Part shown: in pieces, positions 1 to 10,620 of the stretch
Layout of the letters: the number at the start of each line of letters is the position of its first letter
Numbering within the stretch: position 1 is the stretch's first letter
Source of the DNA: Ceratorhiza oryzae-sativae
Lineage: Eukaryota; Basidiomycota; Agaricomycetes; Cantharellales; Ceratobasidiaceae
Direction of reading: 5' to 3'
Length of the DNA stretch: 64,000 bases
NCBI GenBank assembly: GCA_030998015.1
Contig: JARWMV010000009.1
Coordinates: forward strand, 372,001 to 436,000
The notes under the pieces: generated by a model
The model's input: the letters and a program-made list of their open reading frames with translations, nothing else
Database searches by the model: none
What the model was told of the DNA's origin: nothing
Position numbers and translations under genes: made by a program

Positions 1-795
1 TGCAACGAGATTGGCGTCAACGTCGAGCTCGTCAAGGTTGATCTGGCCAAAGGCGAACACAAGACACCTGAGTTTATCGCGACCAAACAGCCATTCGGTA
101 TCATTCCTGTCCTCGAGGTACGTCCATTCTGGCCTCATCTCCTAATCAAAGCCCAAACCAATTACATATCAGGACGAAGACGGCTTCCAGGTGTACGAAT
201 CCCGCGCAATCGCGCGCTACCTCGTCGCAAAATACGGCAAAGGCTCGCCTCTTCTCCCACCCTCCACCGACGTCAAGGCCTACGGTCTCTTTGAGCAGGC
301 TGCGAGCATCGAGTATTCGTCTTTTGATCCTCCAGCTTCGGGTCTTGCCTATGAACGCGTGTTTGCCAAGTGAGTGTTGTACAAGGAGCCGTTTTAGTGA
401 GGCTTGCCTAACCTGACGTTTCGTAGGAACAAGGGGCTGACTCCGAATGAAGAGTTTGCGAAGAAGCACATCACAGCATTGAACGGCAAACTGGATGGAT
501 ACGAGCGTATTTTGGCTAAGAGCAAATACCTCGCTGGCGAGGTGACATTTCTACTCAATTTGCGTTGTTAGTCCGCTCAGATTTTTGGCGTAGACGTTTA
601 CCCTGGCGGATCTTTTCCATCTCCCGTACGGCGCTATGACTTACAAGCTAGAACCCTCATTGTTTGACGACAGGCCTAACGTCAAGAGGTGAGTTGATGT
701 TTTCGTCGCATGGGTTGCTTCTTATATGGTTTTGGTTTAGGTGGTGGGATGATATCACTGCGCGGGAGTCTTGGAAAAAGGCCAATGAATTCTAG
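1..795 (+). CDS. Glutathione S-transferase, phi-like (5' cut by window edge)
   Basis: A soluble GST that would conjugate glutathione to electrophiles. The first short exon and the start of the thioredoxin-like domain lie outside the window. Exons seen: 1-117, 173-369, 427-541, 594-688 and 741-795, joined at clean GT-AG introns. Family marks include PFGIIPVLE with the cis-proline of the glutathione site, ESRAIARYL (the Glu-Ser pair that binds the gamma-glutamyl group), and a helical C-terminal domain ending in KRWWDDITARESWKK. Intron positions match the downstream GSTs except that this copy has an extra intron in the last exon, at 689-740. It is the first member of the array. I call it phi-like from its similarity to copies whose active-site exon is visible. 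Confidence 0.9.
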
Positions 796-1388
796 GCTAC
801 ATGCGTCTACGTAGTACTTCGTAAAATGAAAGATTCCGGTTAAATTTAAATATTAAGAGACTTCGCTCTGTTCGTTAATGTTGCTTGGAGCACAATCGCG
901 CCTAATACATAGGTCAACTCGGAACTTTTTCTGACCAACGGCTTTTTGAAACTACTCAAAGACGCAGATTGTTGATTGGAAATTCTTATGGAGATAAATA
1001 AATACGCCCTGCATAGAAAGGTCAGTGACCCACGGCACTTTGATGGCCGATCACGTGGTCCGTATTGGTAAGCGCGCAGCACCACACATTCGAATGTCGG
1101 GAGAACGACACACTGCAACCACGTCAGCAAGTCTTGTCTTCAAAACAATTATTTATTTCCTGACAAACGAATTGAAGCTAAATTATAGATGATGCTACGA
1201 CGCTTACATGTCTGACCAAGCGGGTTAATCATCCAAGAAAATGTCGTGTCGGCAATAACGTGTGCAGCGGCGGGGCCGTGTCTCTTGGCTGGTATAAATT
1301 GCCTGGCCCAAACTCGCTCAGTCTGGCACCAATCGCCTCACCTCCCGAACTTTACCGCATTTATTCACACTCATCCACAACTCTGAAA
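796..1388. other. Intergenic region with TATA box of the second GST
   Basis: No gene seen. A TATAAAT sequence lies at 1293-1299, about 90 bases before the next GST start, and is followed by a pyrimidine-rich stretch. This is probably the core promoter. Confidence 0.5.
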
Positions 1389-2242
1389 ATGACTACTGTT
1401 AAAATCTATGGGGTTCGTGTCGGTATCACAAGCTAGGCCAACGTTACTGACAACTCGACCGTAGCATGCTTTTTCTACATGCACGAAGCGCGTCGCAACA
1501 GTGTGCAACGAAATTGGCATCAAATACGAAATTGTCGAGATTGATTTCAGGAATGCTGCTCACAAGCAACCCGATTACCTAGAAAATATGCACCCCTTTG
1601 GTATGATTCCGGTTCTAGAGGTATGAAAATCTTTAGTCAAGAGAAGGCGATTCATCATTAAATTCAATCTCAGGATACCGATGGAACTAAAATCTATGAG
1701 TCTCGTGCAATAGCTCGCTACCTCACTGCCAAGTACGGGAAAGACAGCGGCTTGCTTCCACCTGCGACGGATGTCAAATCGTATGGGCTCTTTGAGCAAG
1801 CGGCCAGCGTCGAGTACTCTGCTTTTGACCCGCCGGCGAGTGCACTTACGAAAGAACGTGTTTTCAACCCGTGAGCGAAAGCAGTCTGCCTTTATGGGCA
1901 AACCGTCTAAATTTGGTGACTGCTGTAGCATGTTTGGTGTTCAGACCAATGAGGCCCTTGCTACCATCTACGAAGCTTCACTCAAGACCAAACTTGAAGG
2001 ATACGAGCGTGTTTTGTCGAAGCAAAAGTATCTAGCTGGAGAGGTGGGCTGTCCGTGAACTGGTTGGTGCACGTTGCACTGATTCTCTCTTCCATCAGCA
2101 TATCACCTTGGCCGACCTCTTCCACTTGCCTTATGGTAGCTTTTTGAACAAGATTGACCCCGAAATACTTGGATCGAGGCCAAATATCAAGCGCTGGTGG
2201 GATGATATCAGCTCTCGCGAGTCCTGGAAAGTGCTTAATTGA
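1389..2242 (+). CDS. Glutathione S-transferase, phi-like
   Basis: Complete GST of 211 residues in five exons: 1389-1412, 1465-1620, 1674-1870, 1929-2043 and 2099-2242. The first exon is only eight codons and ends at KIYG. The second opens with HAFSTCTKRV, the phi-class active-site loop, where the Ser of S-T is the expected catalytic residue. MHPFGMIPVLE carries the cis-proline and YESRAIARYL the glutathione-binding Glu-Ser. The C-terminal domain contains FEQAASVEYSAFDP and ends KRWWDDISSRESWKVLN. Length and layout fit a cytosolic phi or Gtt-like enzyme. The start is fixed by the short exon and by a TATA box about 90 bp upstream. It shares exon sizes with the copy at 3007-3853, so the two arose by tandem duplication. 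Confidence 0.95.
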
Positions 2243-3006
2243 GCGCCTCACCTGTTGAATTGTAACTATGCCAAGGGCTCAGAATCATAGCTTCGAGAAC
2301 CTATTCATGGCATCAGCGAATAAGCTTCGAAATTCGATCCATTGGAAAATATGTGGCCACGCTCAAAAGCACTTAAGCCAGGCTGAAATTGTGAGGACTC
2401 CGTGGGCGAGAGCGTTCAAGCCTCACTCGGCTCGCGTCCTTGGGATCATCTCTGCAGAGCTAAATATATATATAAAATAAAAAAGATAGTGCAATTTACT
2501 TGCGACAACTTGAAATCTCGATGCGAAATTCACTTCTTGAGCTCTATGTGACTTGGGGTGTTATGCCGTGATTTACCTTATTAGGACCGCTTGATCGAGA
2601 TCCACTTGGGGCCGATATAGAATATCCATCACGCACAAGATGTGTACCTGCACATCCCGATTTTCATTCGGCCTGAGCTTGTTTTCAGGGTATTCGTTCG
2701 GTGTGAGTCGTTTCTCGGTCTTCTGGTGGTACAACCCGACGGAAACTCAACTAGCGCGCGGATATATTTGCAAATTTAGCTAGTGAGCGCGCTGGTTGAT
2801 GACTCCTCTTACTGAACCACTAGCCGCGTCAGCGTACGGCTTCGCGGCAACATTAGTCACTCGTTCCGATCCGCTAGGGCTTACGACTCTTATCGGTGAC
2901 CTCGGCTTTTGGTGATGTATGCGCTGCATATTTATAGCCCATTCAAACTACCCAGAATTCCACGTCCCCAATTCCCCACCTCCAGTTACCGAATAATTTT
3001 CAGACA
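2243..3006. other. Intergenic region between GST copies 2 and 3
   Basis: No gene seen. A TATA-like ATATTTATAG lies near 2929-2937, about 75 bases before the next GST start, as in copy 2. Confidence 0.45.
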
Positions 3007-3853
3007 ATGGCTAACATTAAGATCCATGGGGTTCGTCAAACAAGCTGGGTCGTCGGCCTGGTTCTAACAATCTTCGCAGCATGTCATGTCCAGTTGTACA
3101 CGGCGTGTCGCGACCGTGTGCAACGAGTTGGGCCTCCAGTATGAGCTAGTCCCAGTCGATCTGCAGAAAAAGGCCCAAAAGGAGCCTGACTACATTGCCA
3201 ACATGCATCCATTTGGGCTTGTTCCTGTATTAGAGGTAGGCTGTGCAGTTTCCATCAGTTAGGAACCGTGTAACTCATCCTTCACACAGGACGCTGACGG
3301 CACCAAGATTTATGAGTCTCGTGCTATTGCTCGTTACCTTGTAGCAAAATACGGAAAAGACTCGGGCTTAATGCCATCCATGACCGATTTCAAGGCGTAT
3401 GGCCTGTTTGAACAGGCCGCTAGTATCGAATACTCTGCTTTCGACCCATCGGCAGGGGGGTTGTCTAGGGAGAGGATTTACCATCCGTGAGCACAGGAGT
3501 CCAGTTGGTTTACTTGCAGCAAGTTTAACTTTCCATATAGCATGATTGGAGTTCCTGTCAACGAGGCATTGGCCATTCATTACGAGACTACCCTCAAGGC
3601 CAAACTTGAGGGATATGAGCGGATTCTTGCTAAGAATAAATATCTCGCCGGAGAGGTGAGTCCCAAACAAGACTTTGAGCAATGTACAGTTTGAACTTAT
3701 ACGAATTAGCACATAACCTTGGCTGATCTATTTCATTTGCCTTACGGTTTCTACCTAAACAAGTTGGATCCGAGTATCCTTGGATCAAACCCCAATGTCA
3801 AGCGTTGGTGGGACGATATTAGCGCTCGAGAGTCTTGGAAAGCACTAAACTGA
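3007..3853 (+). CDS. Glutathione S-transferase, phi-like
   Basis: Complete 211-residue GST with exons 3007-3030, 3080-3235, 3290-3486, 3541-3655 and 3710-3853. The exon lengths are identical to those of the copy at 1389-2242 (24, 156, 197, 115 and 144 nt). The active-site loop reads HVMSSCTRRV, so the usual S-T has become S-S while the first Ser is kept. It retains MHPFGLVPVLE, YESRAIARYL, and the final KRWWDDISARESWKALN. It is expected to act in the cytosol on electrophiles or peroxides; the substrate cannot be read from sequence. Its neighbours are a GST on the left and a decayed GST on the right. Confidence 0.95.
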
Positions 3854-4458
3854 ATTTGTTGTGGAATTTTTTAATGCGTCCATTAGCTCAATACACAGGA
3901 TCGTGTTGTTGAAGTGTACTTGGAGGCGGTGATCGTCAGAGGCGTGCGTTGTCGCTGATTATATGCGCACATTTTTCCAAGAATCCGAACCAACCTGTCA
4001 GTATAGAATGCGTCTATTGCCAGTTTCTTCATTCAAATCATCAAAGAACGAAGGAGAATATGTCAAAGCTGATATCTAGGGGTAATATCAAGATTATCGA
4101 CTGAGAATTTAACCAGTGCTAGTGTGCTTCGAATCAGTGTGCTTGTGCTGTGTAAGTATCCTACGGAATAACTTCGAGTCAAGATTCAAACGGGCTTCTC
4201 GGGTTATCCATTGCCAATTTAGCCACTGAGTGGAGGATGACCAACTCTCCAAAGTTGATTGGTAGCTGGGTTGATCCGGCCACTTCAGCATATAAAAATG
4301 TGCGCTTAGGAATCCCACCACGGTATGTATCTGGCAAAACCACTTGCACGTTGCATACAGCACTTTGAAAAAGCCAACAACTTCCTTGAGACTCCGGTCC
4401 CCGCATCCCCCTCCGTACGACCTGCGCAACCCTCAGCATTTCATCTGCGTCTTTCGGT
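3854..4458. other. Intergenic region upstream of GST pseudogene
   Basis: No gene supported. Short reading frames here have no recognisable motifs. A CATATAAAAA sequence near 4289 may be the old TATA box of the decayed GST. Confidence 0.4.
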
Positions 4459-4985
4459 ATGGATAACATCAAGATTTATGCATTAATTTGGCTTGTGATA
4501 ATGTGAATTTAGCACGTAATGACTGGTGTTTCCAGGATAAGAAATCAGGTTGTAAAATGCGTGAGGCGTATGGCCTGTTCGCGCAAGCCACTCGCATCGT
4601 TCGGTCCATCGTCTACCAGGCTGATCAGGCAGCGTATCGTAAACCTGTAAGTCAACTGCATTCTGGGGTCAACTACATAATAAGATCTGATTAGCTGCGC
4701 AGAATGTTCGGGCTTGAGACAGACGAGAGTCTTGCCGCTGAGTTCGAGGGATGCGAATGTATATTGGCTAAGCAGAAATACCTGACTGGAGATTTGAGTT
4801 TGCGAGTGATTGAATTCTTGAGCATCGAATGATTTCCGGTAGCAGATGATATTGGTCTAACTCTTTCACTTGCCTTCTGGCGAGCGTTTGAAAAGGATTA
4901 ACAGGGACTTCCTTGTTTGAAGCCTAGCCCGAAGCGTCGGTGGAACGATATCACCTCCCGGGAGTCTTGGAAGTCGCTCAAATGA
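4459..4985 (+). pseudogene. Decayed glutathione S-transferase
   Basis: Remnant of a fourth GST in the tandem array. It keeps the tiny first exon (MDNIKIYA). The whole glutathione-site exon, with the S-T active-site loop and the PFG-cis-Pro segment, is missing. A piece of the C-terminal domain follows (REAYGLFAQATRIVRSIVYQ, about 4560-4650). After an intron comes MFGLETDESLAAEFEGCECI and LAKQKYLTGD at about 4704-4795. The last exon is out of frame until RWNDITSRESWKSLK and a stop at 4983-4985. The missing catalytic exon makes this a real pseudogene rather than a sequencing artefact. Confidence 0.88.
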
Positions 4986-5333
4986 GAAGCATGCGTGAAA
5001 ACACATTTCGATTTTTGATAGCTAACCCACATTATTCGGAGTCCACCCAGCTCAGGGTACCTTAGTACGGAGCCACAGTGTAAGAGCAAGGCCGGGCATA
5101 GCAGTTTGACGATTTCAGATTCTCTACTGCGCCAGGACCTCGCAAAGGCATCCAGCGAATAAAACCTACTAGATTCATGTCTCGATTCGACGGATTGAAC
5201 CAAATTTCAATGAGACCTACAGCGCAGGAGGCGTGAGCAGGACCGCAGTGCAAGAGCAACGCATCGGAGCGCTGAGTCAGGATTATCGCTTACCTTATAC
5301 AGCACAGCCACGTTCAAAACCTCATCCTTGGCC
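4986..5333. other. Intergenic region
   Basis: No gene or RNA recognised. It forms the 5' flank of the mitoribosomal gene. Confidence 0.35.
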
Positions 5334-5754
5334 ATGATCCTGTTTCGAGCAAGTCTTAGGACTCCGGTTCTGGCCCGAGCAAGACACTCTGTCTCTGGCT
5401 CACCCTATGGGCGCTCGCACCTAATTCCTAAAACGCCCAAACTGCCGAACCCAGTGGTTCCGTCCTATCCTCAAACCGTCTATCTCTCTGACGGTTCATC
5501 GTTCACACACCAAACTACCGCACCCGCTCGGTCGTTAGACTGACGAGAGACATAACCAACAACCCGGTCTGGCAGCCGGTCAAGAGGCAAGAGCGGGCGA
5601 GGAGGAGGATTTGAGTGGGCGACTGGGACGATTCAAGCGGCGGTTCGAGGAAGAGAGTTCCTTGGCGGATGGAGAATTTGAAGGATTGATGGATTCCGCT
5701 AGAGTGCAAAAGGGATTGGAAAATATGAAAGACGGAAAGCGGAAACACAAGTGA
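5334..5754 (+). CDS. Mitochondrial large-ribosomal-subunit protein bL31m (two apparent frameshifts)
   Basis: Homologous to the bacterial L31 family and a structural part of the mitochondrial ribosome. An Arg- and Ser-rich N-terminus (ILFRASLRTPVLARARHS) fits a mitochondrial presequence. The family core YPQTVYLSDGSSFTHQTTAP is followed by RLTRDITNNPVWQPV and then GRLGRFKRRFEEE, all typical of L31m. The core, middle and end lie in three different frames. The reading frame loses one base near 5527-5534 and another near 5592-5600, with no room for introns. Without those losses the protein would end at 5752-5754. Because the product is normally essential, I suspect sequence errors rather than a pseudogene. 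The ATG at 5334 is the first in frame. Confidence 0.72.
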
Positions 5755-5915
5755 GGAGCAGGGCCAGTGAGTTTGAGCACACGTCGGCTTCTATTCTGTG
5801 ATATTAACGACAGATTTCTTATTTCCAAAAACTTAGCGAGTGAAGTGAACCAACGATCGGGCACCAGTTAATATATTGTATTTCATCCGCAGACCTCAGA
5901 TCACACATACTCTGA

Positions 5916-6863
5916 TCACGGTTCGATCGCCTTTCCCGCTGCCTCGGCTTCCCGCTTCAATCGTCTCCTCCGTACATCCCAGTTGTATACCTAAAGCATC
6001 GTATTCGTCAAAAAAAATCTCCGAATGAAAATTTCAAACGGGGCAGATTCCATTTGATACTCACCCTCGCTGTATTGACCTCCATAACTGTAATCTGTTC
6101 CCTCAGGAACTCGAGATCCTCTACGACATTGGCGTAGTTTTGCTTGGCAGACGCCAGTTTTCCTGTCAGAAGCTCTTGAGCTTGCGCGAGGGTATACGAC
6201 AGCATAACGTTTGCCTATAATCTCGATCTTTATTAGGAAGTGGTAAATAAATAACGGCGGGGCTCACGCCAAGCCATAAATAAACCGTGTCGGTGTCTTC
6301 TAGCTCGGCTTGAGCATACAATGTATCATTAAGCTCGAATGTCGTAATCATCTTTTTCTTTCCTTCGTCTCCGTCGTTGGCCTCTAAATCGTCCTCATCC
6401 TCTTGTTCTTTCTTTGGTGATTTCTATTGGGCAACTCGATTAATCCAAGTCAGATGTGGAGGACAAGGGATCGACTCACCCGTGCAATCATGAACTCTAC
6501 AACGCCTAGACTCTTTTTGATATCAGGTATTTTCTCTTCCAAGGCTGTTCTGCGTTGTTTGAGGTTGAGCTCCATATACCGGTACTTTCTGACCCAAGCC
6601 CCACAATCAACTCTCGATCAAACCAGAGAATAGAATCAAGATTATACTCACGCAATGGCTTCTTGGAATTGCCTCAACGCACTTTCACATTCTACATCTG
6701 GCCCTCCAATGTGCTGCTCTATATCGGACTACGAGCATAATTAGTCACAGGTGGTGAACCAAAAGCCACTACAACATACAACAAACGGAGCTTGAGGTAT
6801 TCCTCGAGGATTCGTCTTGACCTCCCGTGATGCTTTTGTCACTTCAGCCGAAGTAGACGCCAT
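5916..6863 (-). CDS. Prefoldin subunit 3 (PAC10/VBP1-like)
   Basis: Alpha-type subunit of the hexameric prefoldin chaperone, which delivers unfolded tubulin and actin to the CCT chaperonin in the cytosol. About 210 residues in six exons. The N-terminus has the family block NPRGIPQAPFV. Then come the first coiled-coil helix (YRYMELNLKQRRTALEEKIP, DIKKSLGVVEFMI), an acidic linker, the beta-hairpin region (FELNDTLYAQAELEDTDTVY, LWLGANVML), and the second helix (VEDLEFLREQITVMEVNTAR). The last small exon supplies VYNWDVRRRR. The start at 6863 precedes the conserved block with no upstream alternative. It is divergent from the Dad4 gene, with 102 bp between the two start codons. Confidence 0.93.
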
Positions 6864-6965
6864 TTAAGTTTCGAGGGGCGTACGATGGAAAGGGGAAGCG
6901 CGGCCAACCGCTGATCATGGGAAATACACACGTGACTCGACGCGTTTGTGATCCTGACCACGACG
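6864..6965. promoter_or_regulatory. Compact bidirectional promoter, prefoldin 3 / Dad4
   Basis: Only 102 bases separate the start codons of two divergent genes, so this stretch must carry both 5' untranslated regions and both promoters. No clear TATA box is seen. It holds a CACGTGACTCGACGCG segment with an E-box-like CACGTG near 6930. Confidence 0.6.
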
Positions 6966-7295
6966 ATGGAGAATCCGCATGAGGAGCGACAGGCGATTCT
7001 GTTGGCACGGATAATCAAGAATGCAGTATGCGCCAGTTATTTTTCTATGCAATGGGAAAATAACACACTCAGCAGGACAAGTTGCACGAAGCGATTATAG
7101 AGATGAACAAAGCGGTCGCAGTAAGCGAGCTCTTTGTCGCACGAAGTGCCCGAGGCTGATGAAGACAAATAGGAAATAAACACCGCCAACGAAGATATTG
7201 TTATCGCTTCTGAGCTATTCGCTAACTATCGAAGGAATGTCGCGTACAACTTGGCTGCTACTCAGGATGTTGAGGGGTCTGTGTCCGGGGAATAG
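6966..7295 (+). CDS. DAD4: DASH complex subunit Dad4
   Basis: A 75-residue kinetochore protein of the fungal DASH/Dam1 ring, which couples chromosomes to microtubule plus ends. Three exons: 6966-7025, 7076-7120 and 7173-7295. The product begins MENPHEERQAILLARIIKN. It continues through DKLHEAIIEMNKAVA and INTANEDIVIASELFANYRR to NVAYNLAAT, matching the Dad4 family along its full length. Size is normal for Dad4. The gene is missing from many lists because its exons are too short to stand out as an open frame. It lies head-to-head with prefoldin subunit 3, which is also part of microtubule biology. Confidence 0.95.
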
Positions 7296-8468
7296 TGCGG
7301 GTTTCAGTGAGTTGCTTGGATTCCTCCAAGCGCGGATATCACAATTGCGGGGCCAGGTGTATTGAAATTGGACGTTTATACAACCATCTTGATCCCAAAG
7401 GGGCACATGTGCCCACAGGTGAATCAATACGACTCGACCGAGAATTGAATTCCCTCCCCCCCCCCAAATGCCTGTGGTTTTAGCCCCTCCGGCTGGCCAA
7501 CGGCCAGCTGAGATTTTCAGTCGGCTAGCCGAATTCCCAAGGAATCGGTGCATTTGCGCTGGTTTATCATCATTCCACTGACCCACTCGGAATACTCTCG
7601 TGCTGGGCAGTACGTTGTCCCATCGAAACGCTTACATCACATTTCGTAGTTTTCGAGCTTTTCTCCCACGTCGCAGGTATAGGGATCGTCAAATACGTAA
7701 TCTCCGTAGGGCGACAACACTGGTCGTTGCGCAGCATGGTGTTGATATCAGCGTCGCGTTCGCACCGCATCGCGCATGCGAATGTGACAAGAAGATGGCC
7801 GAGTAGAGCAAAGAGTTGAAGCTGCATTATTGGACAAGGTGTTCCTGCAGTGTAGTACCAGGACTTGAGGCATTTCGTAGGAAGATCCCTAGATTGCCTT
7901 GTTGATCGGAACCGAACTATATGGTTCTGTCGTGTGTCACTCGTTGAGATTTGAAAGTTCATGTTAAGCTCGACACGATATGTTAGCGAAGCTTTCGCGA
8001 CTAAATTGAGCAGTCGAACAAATTGACCTAGTAAAACGCTTTGGACAAGAGCCGCTCCCAAGAGGTGCAATGACATAAGCGTACAACTGACGCCGAAAAA
8101 TCCCCTGGAAGAAAACAGTACTGGCTATATTAGGTGGTTATTAGCACTGGTCACGAGACTGTTCCCACAACCTTGTTGCGCCACCAGATAACCGCCACCA
8201 GAGCGACGTCATGTCGTGCCCCATTTTGGCAACCCTCGCATCAGCGTGATAAGGACTTTTGTTGCATAGATAATTAGATGCCTACACGAACACAACGGTC
8301 TAACCGGTCTGATAAAACAAAAGCGCGTGATAAGGACCACGACCCCTGAATCGCGCCCCGCATCCTCGAGGCGCGCGATGGAATTCCGGTTCTCGACCGC
8401 CCCAAATGTTCCTGCTTAAAACTTACCATCCGACTAGTTTCCTCTTCACCACCACCACCAGGACAGCA
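7296..8468. other. Gene-poor stretch with short palindromes
   Basis: No gene supported. Two inverted repeats lie close together: a 7-bp stem with 3-base loop at 7492-7508, and a perfect 12-bp palindrome (TCGGCTAGCCGA) at 7521-7532. An 11-base poly-C run sits near 7455-7465. Longer reading frames on either strand show no motif. Confidence 0.4.
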
Positions 8469-9427
8469 ATGACTCTCGGCCAGGAATTCGAGCTCGTGTC
8501 CGAGTCTGAGCAGGAGCATGACCCCCATCTCGAACAGCAGCAACGCCTCGTCTCTGCTGCAAAGCATCGCCTGGACAAATACGAGGCGGAGATCAATGCG
8601 TGAGTGCCGTGTTCGTGTCATAGCCGAGCACCACCCTCAAAATTAAACAGACAATCACAAAAACGCCCTATCCGATGGGTGAAAAAATATACGACCGGCT
8701 TGAACAATCGTGTGGGTTCAGTGGCTTGCCACACTGCAGCGGCATTTGCTCACCCTTGGCCCTTGAATAGGCCGGAGACGCGATCTCGGATACCGTCAAC
8801 AGTTTCTTTGGCATTGTGGAAAATGTCGAAGACGATGCAAAGCGCGTATTGGATGGATTTAAAGTATGTAGTCTAACCTTGACACTCCCCGCTTGTCGCT
8901 GACCAGCACACTGCTTTATAGCGAGATATCGAAACTGGGCTGTACGCGATATTGGGGACGAGCGAACTCGGCGAGCATGAAGAAGAACGAACTATTGAAT
9001 TCGTTCATCACCATGCCATGATGTGTGTTGACGTCAAGGTCAGGATCGCTTTGTTCTCGAAAGCGGCCATGCTCTGACATGGCATATAGCTCTGGCGGTT
9101 CAACTTCTCAGATACTACTCGAAACGGTGAACTGAACAGCGTTTTCTGCTGTAGGCCTGTATCCTCTCAATCGTGGCGGGTATCCGCTCATCTTGTGCTT
9201 CTTTAGATGTATTCTGCAAGTCCGTCATCGATCGCAAGTCTCTCACGCCGACTCAACTCGCTTATCTCCTGAGCGAACACGCCGGGGACAAAAATCTCGA
9301 AGCTTACATAGACAAACTAATCGCGGTTTGGAACAAGATGGATGAGATGCCAGAAAACGTCTTGTCGCCAGACGAAGCCCAAATCAAAACTTTGGAAGAA
9401 GCAGAACTCAAGAAAGATCAGGACTAG
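8469..9427 (+). CDS. Uncharacterised acidic, helical protein
   Basis: Not recognised. A coherent spliced model begins at ATG 8469 (MTLGQEFELVSESEQEHDPH). It joins exons 8469-8599, about 8651-8681, about 8772-8862 (GDAISDTVNSFFGIVENVED) and about 8922-9039 (RDIETGLYAILGTSELGEHE). Then follow LWRFNFSDTTRN and a last exon from about 9208 to 9427 (DVFCKSVIDRKSLTPTQLAY through to KDQD and the stop). The product, about 220 residues, is rich in Glu and Asp and predicted mostly helical, with no signal peptide or membrane segment. The small second exon is the least certain. It could equally start at an upstream in-frame ATG at 8406. Confidence 0.55.
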
Positions 9428-10232
9428 GGTTGGCAGTACACCGGTATCACAGTCTTTGCGACGGTTTAGGTTCTCTATGAATGTACAATTTCGGTTATCG
9501 ACGATCCAATTGCAAAATCAAAGCCCCACAATTGATCATGTGAATTTCAGTCGTCTCTAGATATCATCAAGCCTTCTTTCCCTAGCGTGGGGCTAGCGCA
9601 GGGCGTAGCGCCCGCGTGGGAGAGAAGAGTGTATGCGGAGTTCAACAGCTACAGGGCCGCAGCCAACTTCGTAGCAGCAGGCCAGATCACGATCACCTCT
9701 GGAAAATACCCTACACCCTTGACTATATTACCAATTCTTCTGTGCCAATCAGAATTGGAATTGTATCGCTCATCTACTCCAGTGCGCCAGTACATAGTTT
9801 TCAGAACTTCCACGCACTGAATCTCACTTTCAGCACTCACTATCCGTAAACTTACGCGCACCCACCGTCAATTCTCTCGAATTTTATCAGACTCGAAAAC
9901 AAACCTAGCCCTATCTCATTTTTTGCGACTCGTGGCACTCTCTGGGGCTGAGATCATCTTTGGGGTGCCCCTTGCGATATACTTCCTGGGATCCAACATC
10001 GCGTCATACCCGTTGGAATAGCAAACATGGGCTACATGGAAAAATATTCAAAGATCCAATAGCAAGGTCGTAGTGTTTTATCGAAAGGACACCGAGAACA
10101 TACGCTTTCATAGGATCGCCTTCAACTCTAACAGATGGCCCACACCTGGCTGCGCAATTTTGCTTTTTTTGTGCTTTGGATTCTCTATGTTGAAGCGCAA
10201 AGAATAAATGCGCTCCAATTAATACTTAGCGC
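9428..10232. other. Intergenic region
   Basis: No gene or RNA recognised. A GC-rich imperfect inverted repeat (GGGCG / CGCCC) lies near 9600. Scattered short frames lack motifs. Confidence 0.35.
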
Positions 10233-10378
10233 TGTTGAATTTACAATCATATGCATGCATGTATGCGCATATTTGTGCTTGTTACCTGTCCCCCCTCTCT
10301 CCTTCCTTAGTTCTCTACCTTCGTAGTTGAGCTAAGTATGACTTGTATCTTAGCCACGAGATACCTCCCTGCGTGAGA
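10233..10378 (-). mobile_element. Solo-LTR-like element, internally deleted copy
   Basis: Inverted, shorter relative of the elements at 19950-20244 and 50704-50995. On the + strand it runs from TGTTGAATTT to CTGCGTGAGA and is flanked by a perfect 5-bp direct duplication, AGCGC, at 10228-10232 and 10379-10383. Compared with the full-length copies it lacks one of two internal 27-nt repeats together with the DNA between them, plus a further deletion of about 35 bases. The 5-bp target duplication and TGTTG end suggest an LTR retrotransposon remnant. The other end, GA rather than CA, is not canonical. Confidence 0.85.
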
Positions 10379-10399
10379 AGCGCAGGTGAAGGAAGCTGA

Positions 10400-10620
10400 T
10401 TGAGCCCGTTGGATGTGAGTGGGGAGAACGTCGCTGGCGATAGAGCGACTTATGTATTGGCTTACGTAGAAAACGACGAATAATACAAAGCGGTACATCG
10501 GCATGCATGCGGGAGAAAGAAAGCAACAACGGAGATACGACGTATAACGTTGGGGACAAAAACAAAGGTTCGGCATAATATCGATATAAGCTCGATGTAT
10601 ACGCGGGATCGTTCAACACT
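10400..10620. repeat. Diverged dispersed repeat (partner near 50.2 kb)
   Basis: This stretch shares its ends and some internal words with about 50198-50420. A block GAGTGGGGA-AACGTCGCTG begins at 10417, preceded by TGAGCCCGTTGGA. The far end reads GCGGGATCGTTCAACAC at about 10600-10616. The middle is AT-rich and poorly conserved. It is probably an old non-coding repeat. Both copies lie beside a solo-LTR-like element. Confidence 0.5.
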
